A DNA stretch of 64,000 nt from Culex pipiens pallens (taxonomy: Eukaryota > Arthropoda > Insecta > Diptera > Culicidae). Shown here piece after piece: positions 22,046 through 33,600 of this stretch. Where the stretch lies: positions 181,025,948 through 181,089,947 of the forward strand of contig NC_068938.1 of assembly GCF_016801865.2 (NCBI RefSeq). The letters are read 5' to 3'. How positions within the stretch are numbered: position 1 is the first letter of the stretch; every line of letters begins with the position of its first letter. The notes under the pieces were generated by a model. That model had not been told where the DNA came from and did no database searches. It saw nothing but the letters and a program-made list of their open reading frames with translations. Position numbers and translations under genes: made by a program.

Positions 22046-22368
22046 ATATTCTTCTCTTTGGAGCAAGAGGACGAACGAGCCCTAGGAGTTTTCGAACGGA
22101 AAGTGCTGCGAACGATCTACGGTGGAGTACGTACAGCTCAGAACGAGTGGCGAAGGCGTATTAACCACGAACTGCACGCGCTGCTGGGAGAACCGACCAT
22201 CGTCACCTTGGCGAGAATCGGGAGGCTCAGGTGGGCCGGCCACGTCGCGAGAATGGACGAAGACTATCCTGTCAGGATGCTCTTTGACCGCGCGCGACCG
22301 GATGGCTGCACAGGCCGAAGAGCAGGAGCACAGCGTGCACGATGGGGTAATCAGATCGAGGCGTAATC
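22046..22368 (+). pseudogene. C-terminal tail of the RTE LINE
   Basis: Encodes ALGVFERKVLRTIYGGV, then RLRWAGHVARM and RRAGAQRARWGNQIEA, the conserved C-terminus of RTE ORF2. In line with 16670-20545 and on the same strand. Stop at about 22364. Middle part of the protein is missing. Confidence 0.85.
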
Positions 22369-22484
22369 GAGAAGCACAATCCTTAGTGAAATAAGAAAAA
22401 CACTAAATTAGACATAGGGAAAATTTACATATGTTTGGCATGTTAAGGATTCGGTTAAATTTCTATTGAATTAGCTGTACTTAA

Positions 22485-22655
22485 ATTCAGAAATTCTGAA
22501 ATTTTGAAATTCCTAAATGCTTAAATTCCTAAATTTCTAAATTCCTAATTTCATAATTTCCTAGATTCCTCAATTCCTAAATTCTTAAATTCCTAATTTC
22601 CTAAATTCCTGAATTACAAAATTCTTAAAATCCGAAATTTCCAAATTGCCTTCAC
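22485..22655. repeat. AT-rich minisatellite, aaattcctaa units
   Basis: About 15 irregular copies of a roughly 10-bp unit (aaattcctaa / atttcctaa). Confidence 0.85.
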
Positions 22656-22689
22656 GTTTGAAAGTTTTCAGAGCTGTGCACTAGCCCCA

Positions 22690-23010
22690 AAACAGAACTC
22701 ACCTAACGATTTTCGCCTCCAGGCGAGACGAGCTCACCATCCAGACAAACACGGCCGGAAGTTTCCGCAGCAGGCGTCGGGTCCTCTCCCAATCGAACAA
22801 TTCCGGATCTCTTTTCTGGTATCGTTGTCGGCGGTTACCAGCGATCCCATCCCCACAATGTCGATGTCATCGGCAAAAGCAAGCAGGTAGAACTTGTTCA
22901 AAATCGTTCCATTCGTTTCGATGCCCGCTCATCGAATGATGCCCTCAAGGGCGATGTTGAACAGCGCAAAGGATAAGCCATCGACTTGCCTCAGCCCTCG
23001 GCGTGGATTC
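22690..23010 (-). pseudogene. RTE-like RT fragment
   Basis: The minus strand encodes LSFALFNIALEGIIR, then AGIETNGTILNKF, LLAFADDIDIVGMGSL and TADNDT, the RT core with the FADD catalytic box, with one stop in between. About 100 codons; truncated on both sides, and its left (downstream) end runs into the minisatellite side. Confidence 0.82.
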
Positions 23011-23017
23011 GACTGTA

Positions 23018-23212
23018 TCCAGGTTTTTAAGCTAAGATGGCGTTCAAAGTGTGAACGTCCGAAATGTCAGAATCGCTTAGTAGCACCAACATTAGAAAAA
23101 AACTTTGGCTGTCTTGCAATGGCACACTTTTTTCGTAATGTTGGTACCACTGCATGACTTTGACATTTCGGGCGTTCACAATTCGAACGCCATCTTCGCT
23201 TAAAAATCTGGA
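23018..23212. mobile_element. Tc1/mariner-type MITE (TA target), 195 bp
   Basis: Ends tccaggtttttaagc and the reverse complement of tccagatttttaagc; arms of about 75 bp pair with roughly 85 % identity (gatggcgttc on one side, gaacgccatc on the other). Flanked by TA at 23016-23017 and 23213-23214. Confidence 0.85.
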
Positions 23213-23214
23213 TA

Positions 23215-23795
23215 GGGGATTTTCTCCGGGTGATCAAAAACACTTTGGAATTCACCTTCCTAACAAAACTTTTATAATTCTGATCACGTCTTTACTCAAA
23301 CGCGCTTTGGCTCGGGCCGTTTTCGTCCGTTGCGTCGTTTTGTGCTGTCACATTGGCAGCGCCGTTGCCGACGCAGGGCTGGACTCACGCACACTGGGCG
23401 CAAATCCGGGTCAAACATTCTGTTCAATGTCGACGTGCTCACCTGGCTCCGGCACGGGGACAGATTCTGGGTCGTCCGATTTGGCACTACCTCGTTCTTC
23501 TGACGAGGCCTCATGCGGAACCACTTCCGGTTCCTCGGACGACTCTTCTTGGCGATTCTCGGGCTCGCGAGAATCTCCTGGCAACCGCGGGTGGCAGCAT
23601 CTCGTGCACTGCGGGTTGAGTCTCAGGCTCGTGAGACTCGCCTGGCAACCTCTTCTGCTACTCAGGTCAGGGTTCGACTCTTCGTGTTGACTCTGCTTGA
23701 CCGGACCGGGAAGCCGTCGGTGTTCAAGCGGCAACCGTTGTACATCGTGCACATCGGCTCGTTACGCTCGCTGTCCGAAAAGAGCGGACTCAAAC
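23215..23795. other. Unassigned stretch with proline/glutamate-rich minus ORF
   Basis: The minus strand is open at 23411-23752 and rich in E, P and S, which recalls linker segments of LTR-element polyproteins, but no domain is visible. Short internal repeats (ctcctggcaacc / cgcctggcaacc). Confidence 0.35.
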
Positions 23796-23799
23796 AGGA

Positions 23800-24790
23800 T
23801 TCATTGAGGAGGATTTGTCGCAGTGTTGCGTTGACCTACCCGCTCGAAACCCGCACTGGTACTCGCCGACAAATGTCTCGGTCTTTGGTCGCCGCTTGCA
23901 TAGGATTCTGGATAGTACTTTGTACCCTGACTTGAGGATTGTGATGTCTCGATAGTTGGCACAATCGAATCTTTGCCCCTTCTGTAGATTGGGGTGACGA
24001 GCCCGCCTAACCAGTCGGTCGGAAGTTGTTCTTCGCACCAAATGTGAAGAATGATTTGGTGCAGGATCTCGGTCATCCGCATGAAAAGTTCGGGCGGAAG
24101 TCCGTGGATTTCCCGTTCTTGAGCTCCTTAACAGCCTTAGCCACTTCCTCCAGCGTTGGCGGGTCCACACCTTTTCCATCTTCCTCAACCTGTTTGGACA
24201 ATTCCATTTCCACATCACGGGGAAGGCGTGGTTTTCCTTCATACACCGTTGACAGTTGCGTAAAACCTTCGCTTATCGTTCGCATTGTACACAGAACCCC
24301 GATGGTTTGACACCAATTGTTGTCATAGTTCGTCACTTTTTAGTTTTTTAGGGTACAAACTAAAAAAGAGTCATAAGAAAAAGTGACCAGTTTCGGCGCG
24401 TACCCTTAACCAGCATATGTTTTCGGGCCTCGTTCTTCTCGTCCGATATTTACTGGCACTCCGCAATTGGGTTTGCGTTCTCTGGTCGTGCCGATCACTT
24501 CGTTGTGTTGACGATGCTCTGGAGGGCTACCCATTACCTTGGTGATCTCTATGTGTACTTGTATTTCACCCAGCACGATAAAAGCTCTCCCTAGCTCGCG
24601 TTTATTCCGCTCACCGTACTCTCGGTGATCCTTCCCCTTCCAGCACACCTCCTGCAGCGCCACGACTTCGAGACCGCGGAGCCACAATTCGTTGTAAAGA
24701 ATTCGGTCGCTTCCATCGTTGAGAGACTTACACATCCACGTCTCGAGTTTCCAATCCCTGGATCCCCGAAATTTAAATTGGCGATTGGAT
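23800..24790 (-). pseudogene. Second decayed RTE-like LINE
   Basis: Minus strand, several frames. From 24790: an endonuclease start (WKLETWMCKSLNDGSDRI, then VVALQEVCWKG). Then 24336-24073: PPTLEEVAKAVKELKNGKS, the linker before RT. Then 24080-23800: EILHQIILHIW, PTDWLGGLVTPIYR and NYRDITILKSGYKVLSRILC, the RT fingers. No full-length frame; several frameshifts. Confidence 0.8.
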
Positions 24791-25232
24791 CAGCTCGCAT
24801 CTGGAGCTCTCTGCACTTGAGTTTTATGACGGGTGCGTGTAGCCATCCGGAAACTCCACGAGAAATTCGTCCCATGGAACACCGAGATAATGTTCTTTAC
24901 GAGTCTAAGGTACTTCACGAAAAACTAAAATCAAATTTCGATCTCGAAAAAGATCCTAATTTTCTTCGTTCGTTCGCGTACATGAAAAAACATTTTCCTT
25001 CCGTTTGCGGTTTCCTTGGTGACGCGCAATGCGATTTGCTAGGCCACACAACCTGACGAGTTGACTTTTATTCGAGCGAAGAGGGTTAACACAAAGTGGG
25101 TTGTGTTTATGTACAAGAATGCGCGTGTCAAATCATACTGCGCCTAAAGCTAAACTAAACCTTATCACCAGGGTCGCACTTAGGGATGACTTCCAACACT
25201 TCCGAGTTTCGTTATGCCGGAGCAACTGCTTC
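24791..25232. other. Short possible coding stretch, not identified
   Basis: A plus-strand frame from ATG 24872 to 25056 gives about 61 residues with protein-like composition (MEHRDNVLYESKVLHEKLKS then a Phe/Asp-rich part). I do not recognise it and see no exon signals. The rest is AT-rich and leads to the target site of the nest at 25233. Confidence 0.25.
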
Positions 25233-26144
25233 ATTTTTGGCGTGAAATTTGAAATTAAATTTGTCTTTATTGAACATTCTTATAATAATTACATTTCTTT
25301 TACATGATAAGTGGTAAGCCCTAATGCTCTTCATCTTTGTTGTATTTTTTGTTTTATTATTAACTGCTCACATTTATTTATTTGCTTCAAATTGTTTTAC
25401 ATTATTGCATTGAATTGAATACATTTGGGTAAAAAAAAAATCACTTTAACAACTAATCCTAACCTAAAACTAAAAAAAAATCCATTGAAATATTCAAAAT
25501 CACTAGAACGAGTAAACTACGAACAGTATTTTAAGATGAATGCTCCAAGAGTTCTTACTTGTTCCTGGCGAGTTTTGCAACCACGCAGTTTTGTTGCCAT
25601 CTCGATGAAAATGTTCAGAAGTTCTTGTGGTGAAAACAGGTCACTACTGCCTTCACCCGTTGATGTTGGTTGGTTTTCCCTCGGTTGCTGACTGAAGCCT
25701 GGAGGTGTTGTATGCTCTGCAACTCTTTGCCGCTGATTCAACGGCAATGGCTGCAGATTTGGAACCACTCGAGTAGATCCTGCTCCTGGTGACGCCAAAG
25801 CAGGAAAATCCACGTCCGTGTATGCTGGTGGTGTTTTGCGACGATTTGGTGGTGCCTCGTCGTCGCTTGCTGCCGAATTTTCACAAACTCAGCTCGTTTT
25901 GGGCAGCCACGATTCTTGGCAGAATGGTCGCCGCCGCAATTGAAGCATTTCGCTTCGATGTTCTCGTTGATTGTGTTGCAAGCTTGAGTTTTGTGCTCAC
26001 CTCCGCAGGTTGCACAACGACTCTTGATGAAACAGTTCCTTCCACCATGTCCAAACTGCAAGCAATTCGAACATTGTGTCACGTCACGGTGCACTGGGCG
26101 ATAACGTTCCCAAGTCACGATGATGTTGAAAATTGCCCGAACTG

Positions 26145-26779
26145 TGTTCGGATGAACCAGAGTAAAACTAAATTTTTCGTAGCAGCTGTCTCCAGCAGCT
26201 TTAAAACTAAAAATATATTTTCAGGGTAAGTATATGTACGATTTCAGTTCCTTTCTTCTACTCACTCAAATAGTCTTCCTCCTCACAATAAACCTCCTTC
26301 CTTGACCTTCCTACAGTCCTTCTCCTTCGCCAGTTCCTGTTTATTGTTTATATTTCGTTAATTAATCATATTTCTTCTTTTTCAGGTAAACTCACAGCTT
26401 ATCATCACCGTCCGAGGTGGCGCCAAGTGACGGTACGGTGAACGGTGCTGTTCTTCAATCGTCGTGCGCAGCTGGTAAGTATATCTTATTAGATTCAACA
26501 AATTGACACTAATTTCTTCTTCACTCTACTTACAGGTGTGCTTTTGGGATACGCTTCTTGTAAAACGTTGATTCGACCCTACAAGCACTAACTTTGCAGA
26601 GATTAAACGATAATTTACCGCGAACTACTTTCGGTTACAACACCTCCAAAATGGGGAAATTTTCTTTGTTTTGTTTTTCTCTCTGCTTTGCGCGCGCATT
26701 GACATTTGAGATGGAATCGGTCGATTACACCGTCGGCCTTCCACCGTCTTACAGTGCGCCCATCTCAGCGGTCGTAACA
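26145..26779 (-). repeat. 3' LTR of the 8.1-kb element, with three introns
   Basis: 635 bp. On the minus strand three GT-AG introns can be placed exactly because a spliced copy exists at 33200-33600: 26533-26472 (62 bp, gtaagtag...ccag), 26395-26337 (59 bp, gtgagttt...acag) and 26265-26207 (59 bp, gtgagtag...ttag). 635 minus 180 minus the 54 unspliced terminal bases gives 401, the exact length of the spliced copy. Confidence 0.93.
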
Positions 26780-27710
26780 CCCCAGCCCGTAACATCCTTC
26801 GGACCATCCGGTTCACAGGATTTACCAAAAACTCCAAGCACCGCTGTTCTGCTCTCCTGCTTCAACTGGTCAGCCGTTTCCGGCTGCTGCGATTGCTCGT
26901 TGTTGTCCACCGCGAAGCGATCGCTTTTGACGACATTCGGGTTCGTCGTCCTGCTAATTCCGGCCGTCAGCCTCTGCACGCCGTCCAGTCCTATCTTTGC
27001 AGTGCTTCCCAGAACTCGTTCCGGATCCATTTGCTTGTGCGCATTCACCGTCGATGAGACCACCAAGCAGCGTGGATTTGCCACGCCATGCGTTGCGTTC
27101 TCGTGCCCATCGTTGTCGCGAATTTTGCAGCTCTTGGCCGCTAACAGACCGATGTCGGGGTGCCGTAGTGGTGTTCCGCCACCCTTGTCGTGACCAGCAC
27201 ATTGATGATCTCTCGTGTCATCCCTCAGCTCTCTTCCACTCTGAGGCAGGTTTTGCTCCTCCGGGAAATCGTCAACCTGTGCCTGCCTCCACAGATTGTT
27301 TTCCGCTCGCCGACGGAATTCCACCCGGTCGGTATCTGCCGGACCTTGCTGAGCACTTGCCATCGAATCTTGCAGCTGACTGTGATCGTTCGGTTTGTCC
27401 GGATCTTTCACAGGCGCTTGGTGTTGACCTGACGCAGCTATTCCTGCCGGCTGCATCCATCTCAGGTCTCCGAAGCGTCCTTCCAATCGATCGTCGTTGG
27501 CCTCCACACCGTTGCCGCAGGTCACACTCACCGCGAAGTCCAACCCATTTAACAACGTGGATCTTTGCCACGTACGATGCGCCTCTGTCGTTTGCTGCAC
27601 GGCGAGTATCCCTTGTACGGTTCCTAGTCCCGGTCGAACTGCAGGCGACCTGGCAATCAGTGCGATAGCCACAGCTGCGTCCGAAGTCGGTGATCTTCCT
27701 TTGTGGCGCT

Positions 27711-27974
27711 TGTAGTAGCGCGGATGCGCATTGTAGATGCCGGTCTATCCTCCCGTCCACCCGCTTACCGACAGTGCAAGAAGGCCGCTTCCGGCCCGTA
27801 AGGTTTCGGAGGTTTCGGATAATCTCCAGAACCGCGTCCTGCGTCATCCACTCACTCACACTCTCTGTCTCCTCCACACTTCCTCCCTGTCAAAGTACTC
27901 GATGTATAGAGGTATCCAACATTTGGAACTACGATGGTATGTGTAATGGTATTTACAAATAGCACGACTCTACA
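27711..27974 (-). repeat. 3' LTR of the non-coding LTR element
   Basis: 264 bp, same bases as 31253-31516. Confidence 0.93.
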
Positions 27975-28198
27975 TCCCCCCCTTACTTTATTAGTCCTTA
28001 AACGTAGTCAGAGAACCTCAAAATTTAGGTACAATCATTTAATCGCATTGATTTAAAATACCAAATATTCAGTTCAATTTGTAAACCGCCGAAACGAACG
28101 AATTCAAATTACACTGACTTTTGGCGAATCACGTAATCAGACTGTTGTCCTTAGGCTTATAAATCTTTGTATGTAATATACTCCTTCCCTGCCACTTT

Positions 28199-28620
28199 TT
28201 TTTTTTTTTTTTTTTATTCGCCTTCGTTCAATATGTCGTCTTTGTTTCATATAAGACTATATTATAAAATGGGGAGGACACACTCAATGCAAAACTATAT
28301 TGGAAAAAATAATCGAAATCAGAATTAATCTAGTAATTGTACTCGTTTTTTTTAAATTACACTCATCAGGATATCACCTTAATTGTTTCTTAAATACACT
28401 TATTTTAGCTGCTCAATTTTTCACATCCATAATTTTCATGCAACTCCTCCAAGCACATTCCATAGATTAGTAATATTTGAGGACAATTATTAATAATTTT
28501 TTCTAAAACATTTGAGATTGACTCCTCAGATTTCAGTCAGTAAAAACTCCTCAAAAATTTAAAGGCAATCACTACTGCATACAGATGCTGCATATCATAT
28601 GCTGAAAATATTCTCGATAG
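28199..28620. other. AT-rich interior of the non-coding LTR element
   Basis: Contains a run of about 22 T at 28197-28216 and no ORF. Confidence 0.5.
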
Positions 28621-28845
28621 CAGGCTTGGCCGAATGGTTACGCTGTCCTCTTTATAAGCGGATGATCATGGGTTTGATTCCCATCTGCTACAATCTTCCA
28701 TTGGATGGGGAAGTAGAACGTCGGTCCCGGCCTTGGTTGTTGTTAGGGCGTTAAGTCATTCCTGCTCCGGTCGCTCGTCGTTTTTCACTTCAGAAGTAAG
28801 CCGTCCTTCTTCAGCTCTATTCCTCGCCCGGAGTTTTTTTTTTTT
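28620..28845 (+). mobile_element. tRNA-derived SINE 1
   Basis: 28620-28691 looks like a tRNA: A-box tggccgaatgg, B-box ggtttgattcc, acceptor-like agcagg/ctgcta. A SINE body follows (cggtcccggccttgg, then gggcgttaagtcattcc) to a T-rich stretch at 28837. Target duplication not found. Confidence 0.7.
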
Positions 28846-29169
28846 GTTTGTACAGGATGAATTTATATAAAACAACTTCTCACAGCTTCTCGATGAAGAT
28901 TCTTCAGAGCATACTCTCTTGCAACTCATAGTAGTTAATCTTATCTCACTACTCAAAGCTTGTAGTTACAACTCCTCAGAGTTCGTAACTTCACTATTCA
29001 GTAATTGCAAAGCTTATATGGTGTATTTCCTGTCAAAAATGAACCTTAAGTGAGGTCAGAATGAACGTTTATTTCAAAAACATGTATTGATTAGAACAAC
29101 CAAACTCTACCGCTGAGCATCAAAAACTATTAAGTCACAAATAACATTTACAGTACTTGCTCAGTAACT

Positions 29170-29830
29170 ATTTTCTATTTTTCAGCAAAAATTCTTCAGC
29201 TCAACTCCACAGAGTTTCTCATCATAACAATTAGTATAACATCTCCTCAGAGTTTTTAAGTACCTCTCCTCAGAGTTTTCAATACAACTCCTCAGAGTTT
29301 CGTAGCACAACTCCTCAGAGTTTGGAAGTACAACTCCGCAAAGCACAACTCCTCAGAGTTTTCAGTTTAATTCCTCAGAGTTTTCAGTTCAACTCCTCAG
29401 AGTTTGGCAGTTTAATTCCTCAGAGTTTTCAGTTCAACTCCTCAGAGTTTGGAAGTACAACTCCACAGAGTTTCGGAGCACAACTCCTCAGAGTGTGGAA
29501 GTACAACTCCTCAGAGTTTGGAAGTACAACTCCTCAGAGTTTGGAAGTACAACTCCTCAGAGTTTCGAAGTACAACTCCTCAGAGTTTGGTAGTACAACT
29601 CCTCAGAGTTTCGGAGCACAACTCCTCAGAGTTTGGAAGTACAACTCCTCAGAGTTTAGAAGTAAAACTCCTCAGAGTTTGAAAGTACATTTCCTCAGAT
29701 TGTGTAAGTACAACTCCTCAGAGCTTTGTAACACCATCCTCGATTTTTTGTTTATCTTTGAACATCTTATGCGCGTACCTCTGAAAATGCTCTAACTCCT
29801 CAGAGTTTTGTAAAAACAAACCTCGAATTT
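29170..29830. repeat. About 23-bp repeats built on ctcctcagagttt
   Basis: More than 25 copies of caactcctcagagttt with variable linkers, densest at 29260-29720 and isolated copies out to 30200. The open frame at 29322-29795 is a product of the repeat and not a gene. Confidence 0.92.
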
Positions 29831-30655
29831 TCATGCAAACTCCTCAGAAAATGCACAAACTTCATTCCATGAACTCTTCGGAGATTCATTTCACCCGAAA
29901 TAGTAAAACTCCATAATACTGAATTTTCTTCGGCTACACGAACTCGGGATTCCAGATTTCCCACGGCTAGTCTAGAGTAAATCTGAAACGAAACTTGAAA
30001 AAACTGTTAATGTTCCTAAAAATATGTGATACTATGAAAACTTCTGAAAAATATATGATATTATGAAAGCAATTCTGTACATTATAATTCTTAAACAAAA
30101 TTCTACTTGAAACATAATATCTGAACTTCTAAAATTGACACAAGACACAAGAAAAATAGTAATTCTACTCCTCAGAGTTTCTATTCAGCCAGCTCCTCAG
30201 AGTCTGATTTCAATTCAGTTTGTACTCAACTAACACTTCAAGAAAAAGAATGTATTGATTCGAATAATTTCAACTCATAAACTTTCATCGAGTCGTAGTA
30301 AATATATCTATTTTCAAATGGACAAAGAAAACTCCCATGAATGTCTACATCATCGAAGCAAAACGTGAATTGCATAGCTTGAAAGTTTACCCCATTTTTT
30401 ACAGAATTGTAAGAACGTTTAGAACGAAATAATCATACCCAACATTGGGTAATTCAAAGCAAAAGTCTGCAAATATCTCGTACAGAGAAAAATAAATCTT
30501 TCGTTGAATCTTTCGTCTGCCATGAAACTGCAAACAAAAACAAACAGTGCCCCAAAATTTCATCCAGAAATGTAACCAAAAAAAAAACCGCACTACCACA
30601 CTGAAAATCTCTCCTTCCTGTCAACCTTCATCCTCCCCGCAGCAACTGTGATCAC

Positions 30656-31169
30656 GCCGAGCTCCTGTGGTCTATTGGTTACAGGTTTCGTTTGATAAAC
30701 GGAAGGTCGTGGTTTGAAACCCACATGGCTTGGCACCACCTTTCCTCGTACTTTTCACATGTTTCGAGGACCGGCTGTGCTCTGTATATTTGCATCTGCG
30801 GAGTGCGCTGGGCCCAACCGCAAAATGTGCTTGGAGGGACAAAAAAAAAAAAAAAACTGCTTAGCAAGAGTCCCGGGCTTTTGGGATTTCACTGGGAACA
30901 CATCCTAAGTAGCGTAATAAAAAAAAAAAAAATGCACTTCAGTTCTAGCGACACATATGGAAAGTACAACAGCACAGAGGAAAGGAAAAATGTTACGGCG
31001 TGTGGACAGATCAACACACTTGCTCAACAATAGCGCGTGTGCTTTGTTCCCCAAATGCCCAAGAACAGCAAATTGGCAGCCTCTGCAGATCTAAAAATAG
31101 ATCAGCAGGTCGACAATAGATCAAATAAATGGTCGCAGTGGACTCATGGCAATCAAACAAAAAAAAAAA
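30656..31169 (+). mobile_element. tRNA-derived SINE 2 (514 bp) with target duplication
   Basis: Flanked by the 12-bp duplication AACTGTGATCAC (30644-30655 and 31170-31181). The head is tRNA-like: ctcctgtggtctattgg as A-box region, gtggtttgaaaccc as B-box. Internal A runs at 30840-30854 and 30920-30933 and a terminal A run at 31158-31169. No coding. Nested at the deepest level of the 25-35 kb nest. Confidence 0.88.
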
Positions 31170-31252
31170 AACTGTGATCACTGAGCGCTACGCCCTCGCC
31201 CCAAGAAAACATCTCTTTTCAATCCTCTTACCGCTTAATCCTCGTCGCCAGA

Positions 31253-31516
31253 TGTAGTAGCGCGGATGCGCATTGTAGATGCCGGTCTATCCTCCCGTCC
31301 ACCCGCTTACCGACAGTGCAAGAAGGCCGCTTCCGGCCCGTAAGGTTTCGGAGGTTTCGGATAATCTCCAGAACCGCGTCCTGCGTCATCCACTCACTCA
31401 CACTCTCTGTCTCCTCCACACTTCCTCCCTGTCAAAGTACTCGATGTATAGAGGTATCCAACATTTGGAACTACGATGGTATGTGTAATGGTATTTACAA
31501 ATAGCACGACTCTACA
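31253..31516 (-). repeat. 5' LTR of the non-coding LTR element
   Basis: Identical to 27711-27974. The adjacent tctggcgacgagg (minus strand) is the probable primer binding site. Confidence 0.93.
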
Positions 31517-32494
31517 GCGCTGATCAGGAGCCGAATCGAAAACGACCGCGTTCGCGCTGCCGAAGTTGCCGATGAGAACGGCGCTTGCGACCGGAAGAGC
31601 TACCAGGATGTGAGACTCCACATCAGCGTCGCTTTGGTTGCATAGCACGTCGTCGCCGGGTTCCCATCTTGCGATAATCTTGATACGTTCGTTGTCGGAC
31701 AGCTTCCCGATCTCCGCACAGAACCGCAACTGGCACGCTACATGTTGCTTCTTGGCGTTGTCCAGACCCGTGCTGTCCTCCTTCTGGCAGCAGAGTGACG
31801 GTTTCTCTTGCTGCCTTCTTCTGCTTTCTCCGGCCATTTTGACCGGTTTGATTTGAGACGGAAAGTTCGTCGCTTCCGTCTTCCTTGTTGCCCAGTGCCG
31901 TTCGCCCCCGTCCGGAGGTACGCTACCTGGGTCTTTCTTCGCGAACGGATTCAACAGCGTGAGATCCGTCGCCTCCATGTGCTCGCACAGTTGTTCCCCT
32001 GCGCTTTCGATCGATATAATCTTCACACGCTTGTCCGCTTCCGGATGCTCAAGTCCGCGCGCACTCTCCGGGTGGCTTAGTGGCAGCAGTTCCGGACAAT
32101 CCACCAGTGATCGTCCAGTATCTCGCGCCGCACCTTTGAGCCAGTCTCGAAGCCCCGCAAGGTTCCGTTCGTCCGTCACTCCATAGGCTTTCGAGGATCC
32201 TTCTCGCGTTCCAAAAGACTTTGGCCACACTTCTGGGTCGTTCGGGTAGCAAGAAGGCTGTCTTGTGAGCCCCCCGCCCGCGGCCAGTCGTGGCTTTTCA
32301 AGTCCGGAACACTGCTGCCCCCGCCCGTTTGGACTTCTGCTAACGAATCCCTTTTTCAGCTTCGCACCGCTCTCGTCGGTGTTCTTTGCGCTACTTTTCG
32401 AACTTCCGTCGCTGTTTTCACTCTTCTCTGTTCGATAGCCAGCTAGCGCAGTTCGTTCCGTGAAAGTGTCCGCCATAGGAAATAAGTTGGTCAT

Positions 32495-32720
32495 AAATTA
32501 GTGCTACTTCGAGGGTGAAATTCTCCGACAACTTGCTCCGATCTCTTTTTCGTAACAAACAAACCTACACACACAAACAATGGCCGAGAAACCGAAGCGT
32601 CCTCTATCCGCGTACATGCTGTGGCTGAACTCTGCCCGCGAGGGAATCAAGAAGGAGAACCCCGGCATCAAGGTGACCGAGATCGCCAAGAAGGGTGGTG
32701 AGCTATGGAGAGGCATGAAG
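32495..32720 (+). pseudogene. 5' UTR and first 47 codons of an HMG-box protein, captured
   Basis: From ATG 32580 the frame reads MAEKPKRPLSAYMLWLNSAR, then VTEIAKKGGELWRGMK: the first two thirds of an HMG box, close to insect HMGD-type chromatin proteins. The match stops abruptly at 32720 and the next base is retroelement sequence. About 60-80 bp upstream look like an ordinary 5' UTR (aacaaacaaacctacacac). The third helix of the box is missing, so the domain would not fold normally. The break falls where an exon end would join a downstream AG acceptor (see 32721-33600). Confidence 0.88.
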
Positions 32721-33600
32721 GAGCAAAACCTGCCTCAGAGTGGAAGAGAGCTGAGGGATGACACGAGAGATCATCAATGTGCTGGTCACGACAAGGGTGG
32801 CGGAACACCACTACGGCACCCCGACATCGGTCTGTTAGCGGCCAAGAGCTGCAAAATTCGCGACAACGATGGGCACGAGAACGCAACGCATGGCGTGGCA
32901 AATCCACGCTGCTTGGTGGTCTCATCGACGGTGAATGCGCACAAGCAAATGGATCCGGAACGAGTTCTGGGAAGCACTGCAAAGATAGGACTGGACGGCG
33001 TGCAGAGGCTGACGGCCGGAATTAGCAGGACGACGAACCCGAATGTCGTCAAAAGCGATCGCTTCGCGGTGGACAACAACGAGCAATCGCAGCAGCCGGA
33101 AACGGCTGACCAGTTGAAGCAGGAGAGCAGAACAGCGGTGCTTGGAGTTTTTGGTAAATCCTGTGAACCGGATGGTCCGAAGGATGTTACGGGCTGGGGT
33201 GTTACGACCGCTGAGATGGGCGCACTGTAAGACGGTGGAAGGCCGACGGTGTAATCGACCGATTCCATCTCAAATGTCAATGCGCGCGCAAAGCAGAGAG
33301 AAAAACAAAACAAAGAAAATTTCCCCATTTTGGAGGTGTTGTAACCGAAAGTAGTTCGCGGTAAATTATCGTTTAATCTCTGCAAAGTTAGTGCTTGTAG
33401 GGTCGAATCAACGTTTTACAAGAAGCGTATCCCAAAAGCACACCTCTGCGCACGACGATTGAAGAACAGCACCGTTCACCGTACCGTCACTTGGCGCCAC
33501 CTCGGACGGTGATGATAAGCTGAACTGGCGAAGGAGAAGGACTGTAGGAAGGTCAAGGAAGGAGGTTTATTGTGAGGAGGAAGACTATTTGATTTTAAAG
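32721..33600 (+). mobile_element. Spliced retroelement cDNA segment, inverted and fused to the HMG exon
   Basis: 32721-33199 is the reverse complement of 27258-26780 (both 479 bp), the 3' end of the gag-like ORF. 33200-33600 is the sense LTR with three introns missing exactly at GT-AG borders (401 bp as predicted). The join at 32720/32721 also falls directly after an AG (27259-27260) in the parent, so four splice joins are explained. The frame stays open to 33230, giving a 216-aa HMG-gag fusion ORF. There is no poly-A; after base 33600 come two T and then the right LTR. Confidence 0.9.

Larger units (their letters stand above)
27711..31516 (-). mobile_element. Non-coding LTR element (LARD/TRIM-like), 3.8 kb
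   Basis: Two identical 264-bp LTRs (27711-27974, 31253-31516; TGTAG...CTACA) and the 5-bp duplication GCGCT at 27706-27710 and 31517-31521. A purine tract (aaggggggga) next to the left LTR and a tctggcgacgaggatt sequence next to the right LTR, both on the minus strand, fit a polypurine tract and a primer binding site. The 3.3-kb interior codes for nothing; it holds two SINEs and a short-period repeat. Young by LTR identity; must be moved in trans. Confidence 0.92.
26749..32494 (-). pseudogene. Gag-like ORF split by the nested LTR element
   Basis: The 5' part runs from ATG 32494 (or 32476, MADTFTERTALAGY, perhaps the better start) to 31522; the 3' part from 27710 to a stop at 26749, the last 31 bases lying in the LTR. 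Discounting the nested element and one copy of its GCGCT target, both parts share one frame, giving about 640 codons. Charged, Ser/Lys/Glu-rich; no CCHC knuckle, protease or RT motif seen. I call it gag-like only from its position. The family is not recognised. Confidence 0.6.

Noticed and set aside
26594..27193. 199-aa plus-strand ORF repeated at 32786-33385
   Set aside because: Antisense of the gag-like/LTR sequence; it recurs only because that sequence is present twice in inverted orientation.
28620..28691. Functional tRNA gene
   Set aside because: Has A and B boxes but imperfect stems and is followed by a SINE body; the other tRNA-like stretches (21951-22020, 30656-30735) are likewise SINE heads.
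29322..29795. 157-aa ORF with LRVFSLIPQSF-like repeats
   Set aside because: Translation of the ctcctcagagttt repeat; no coding signals.
32580..33230. A working HMG-box gene
   Set aside because: The box stops after 47 codons and continues in retroelement sequence; no introns, no third helix; best read as a captured cDNA piece.
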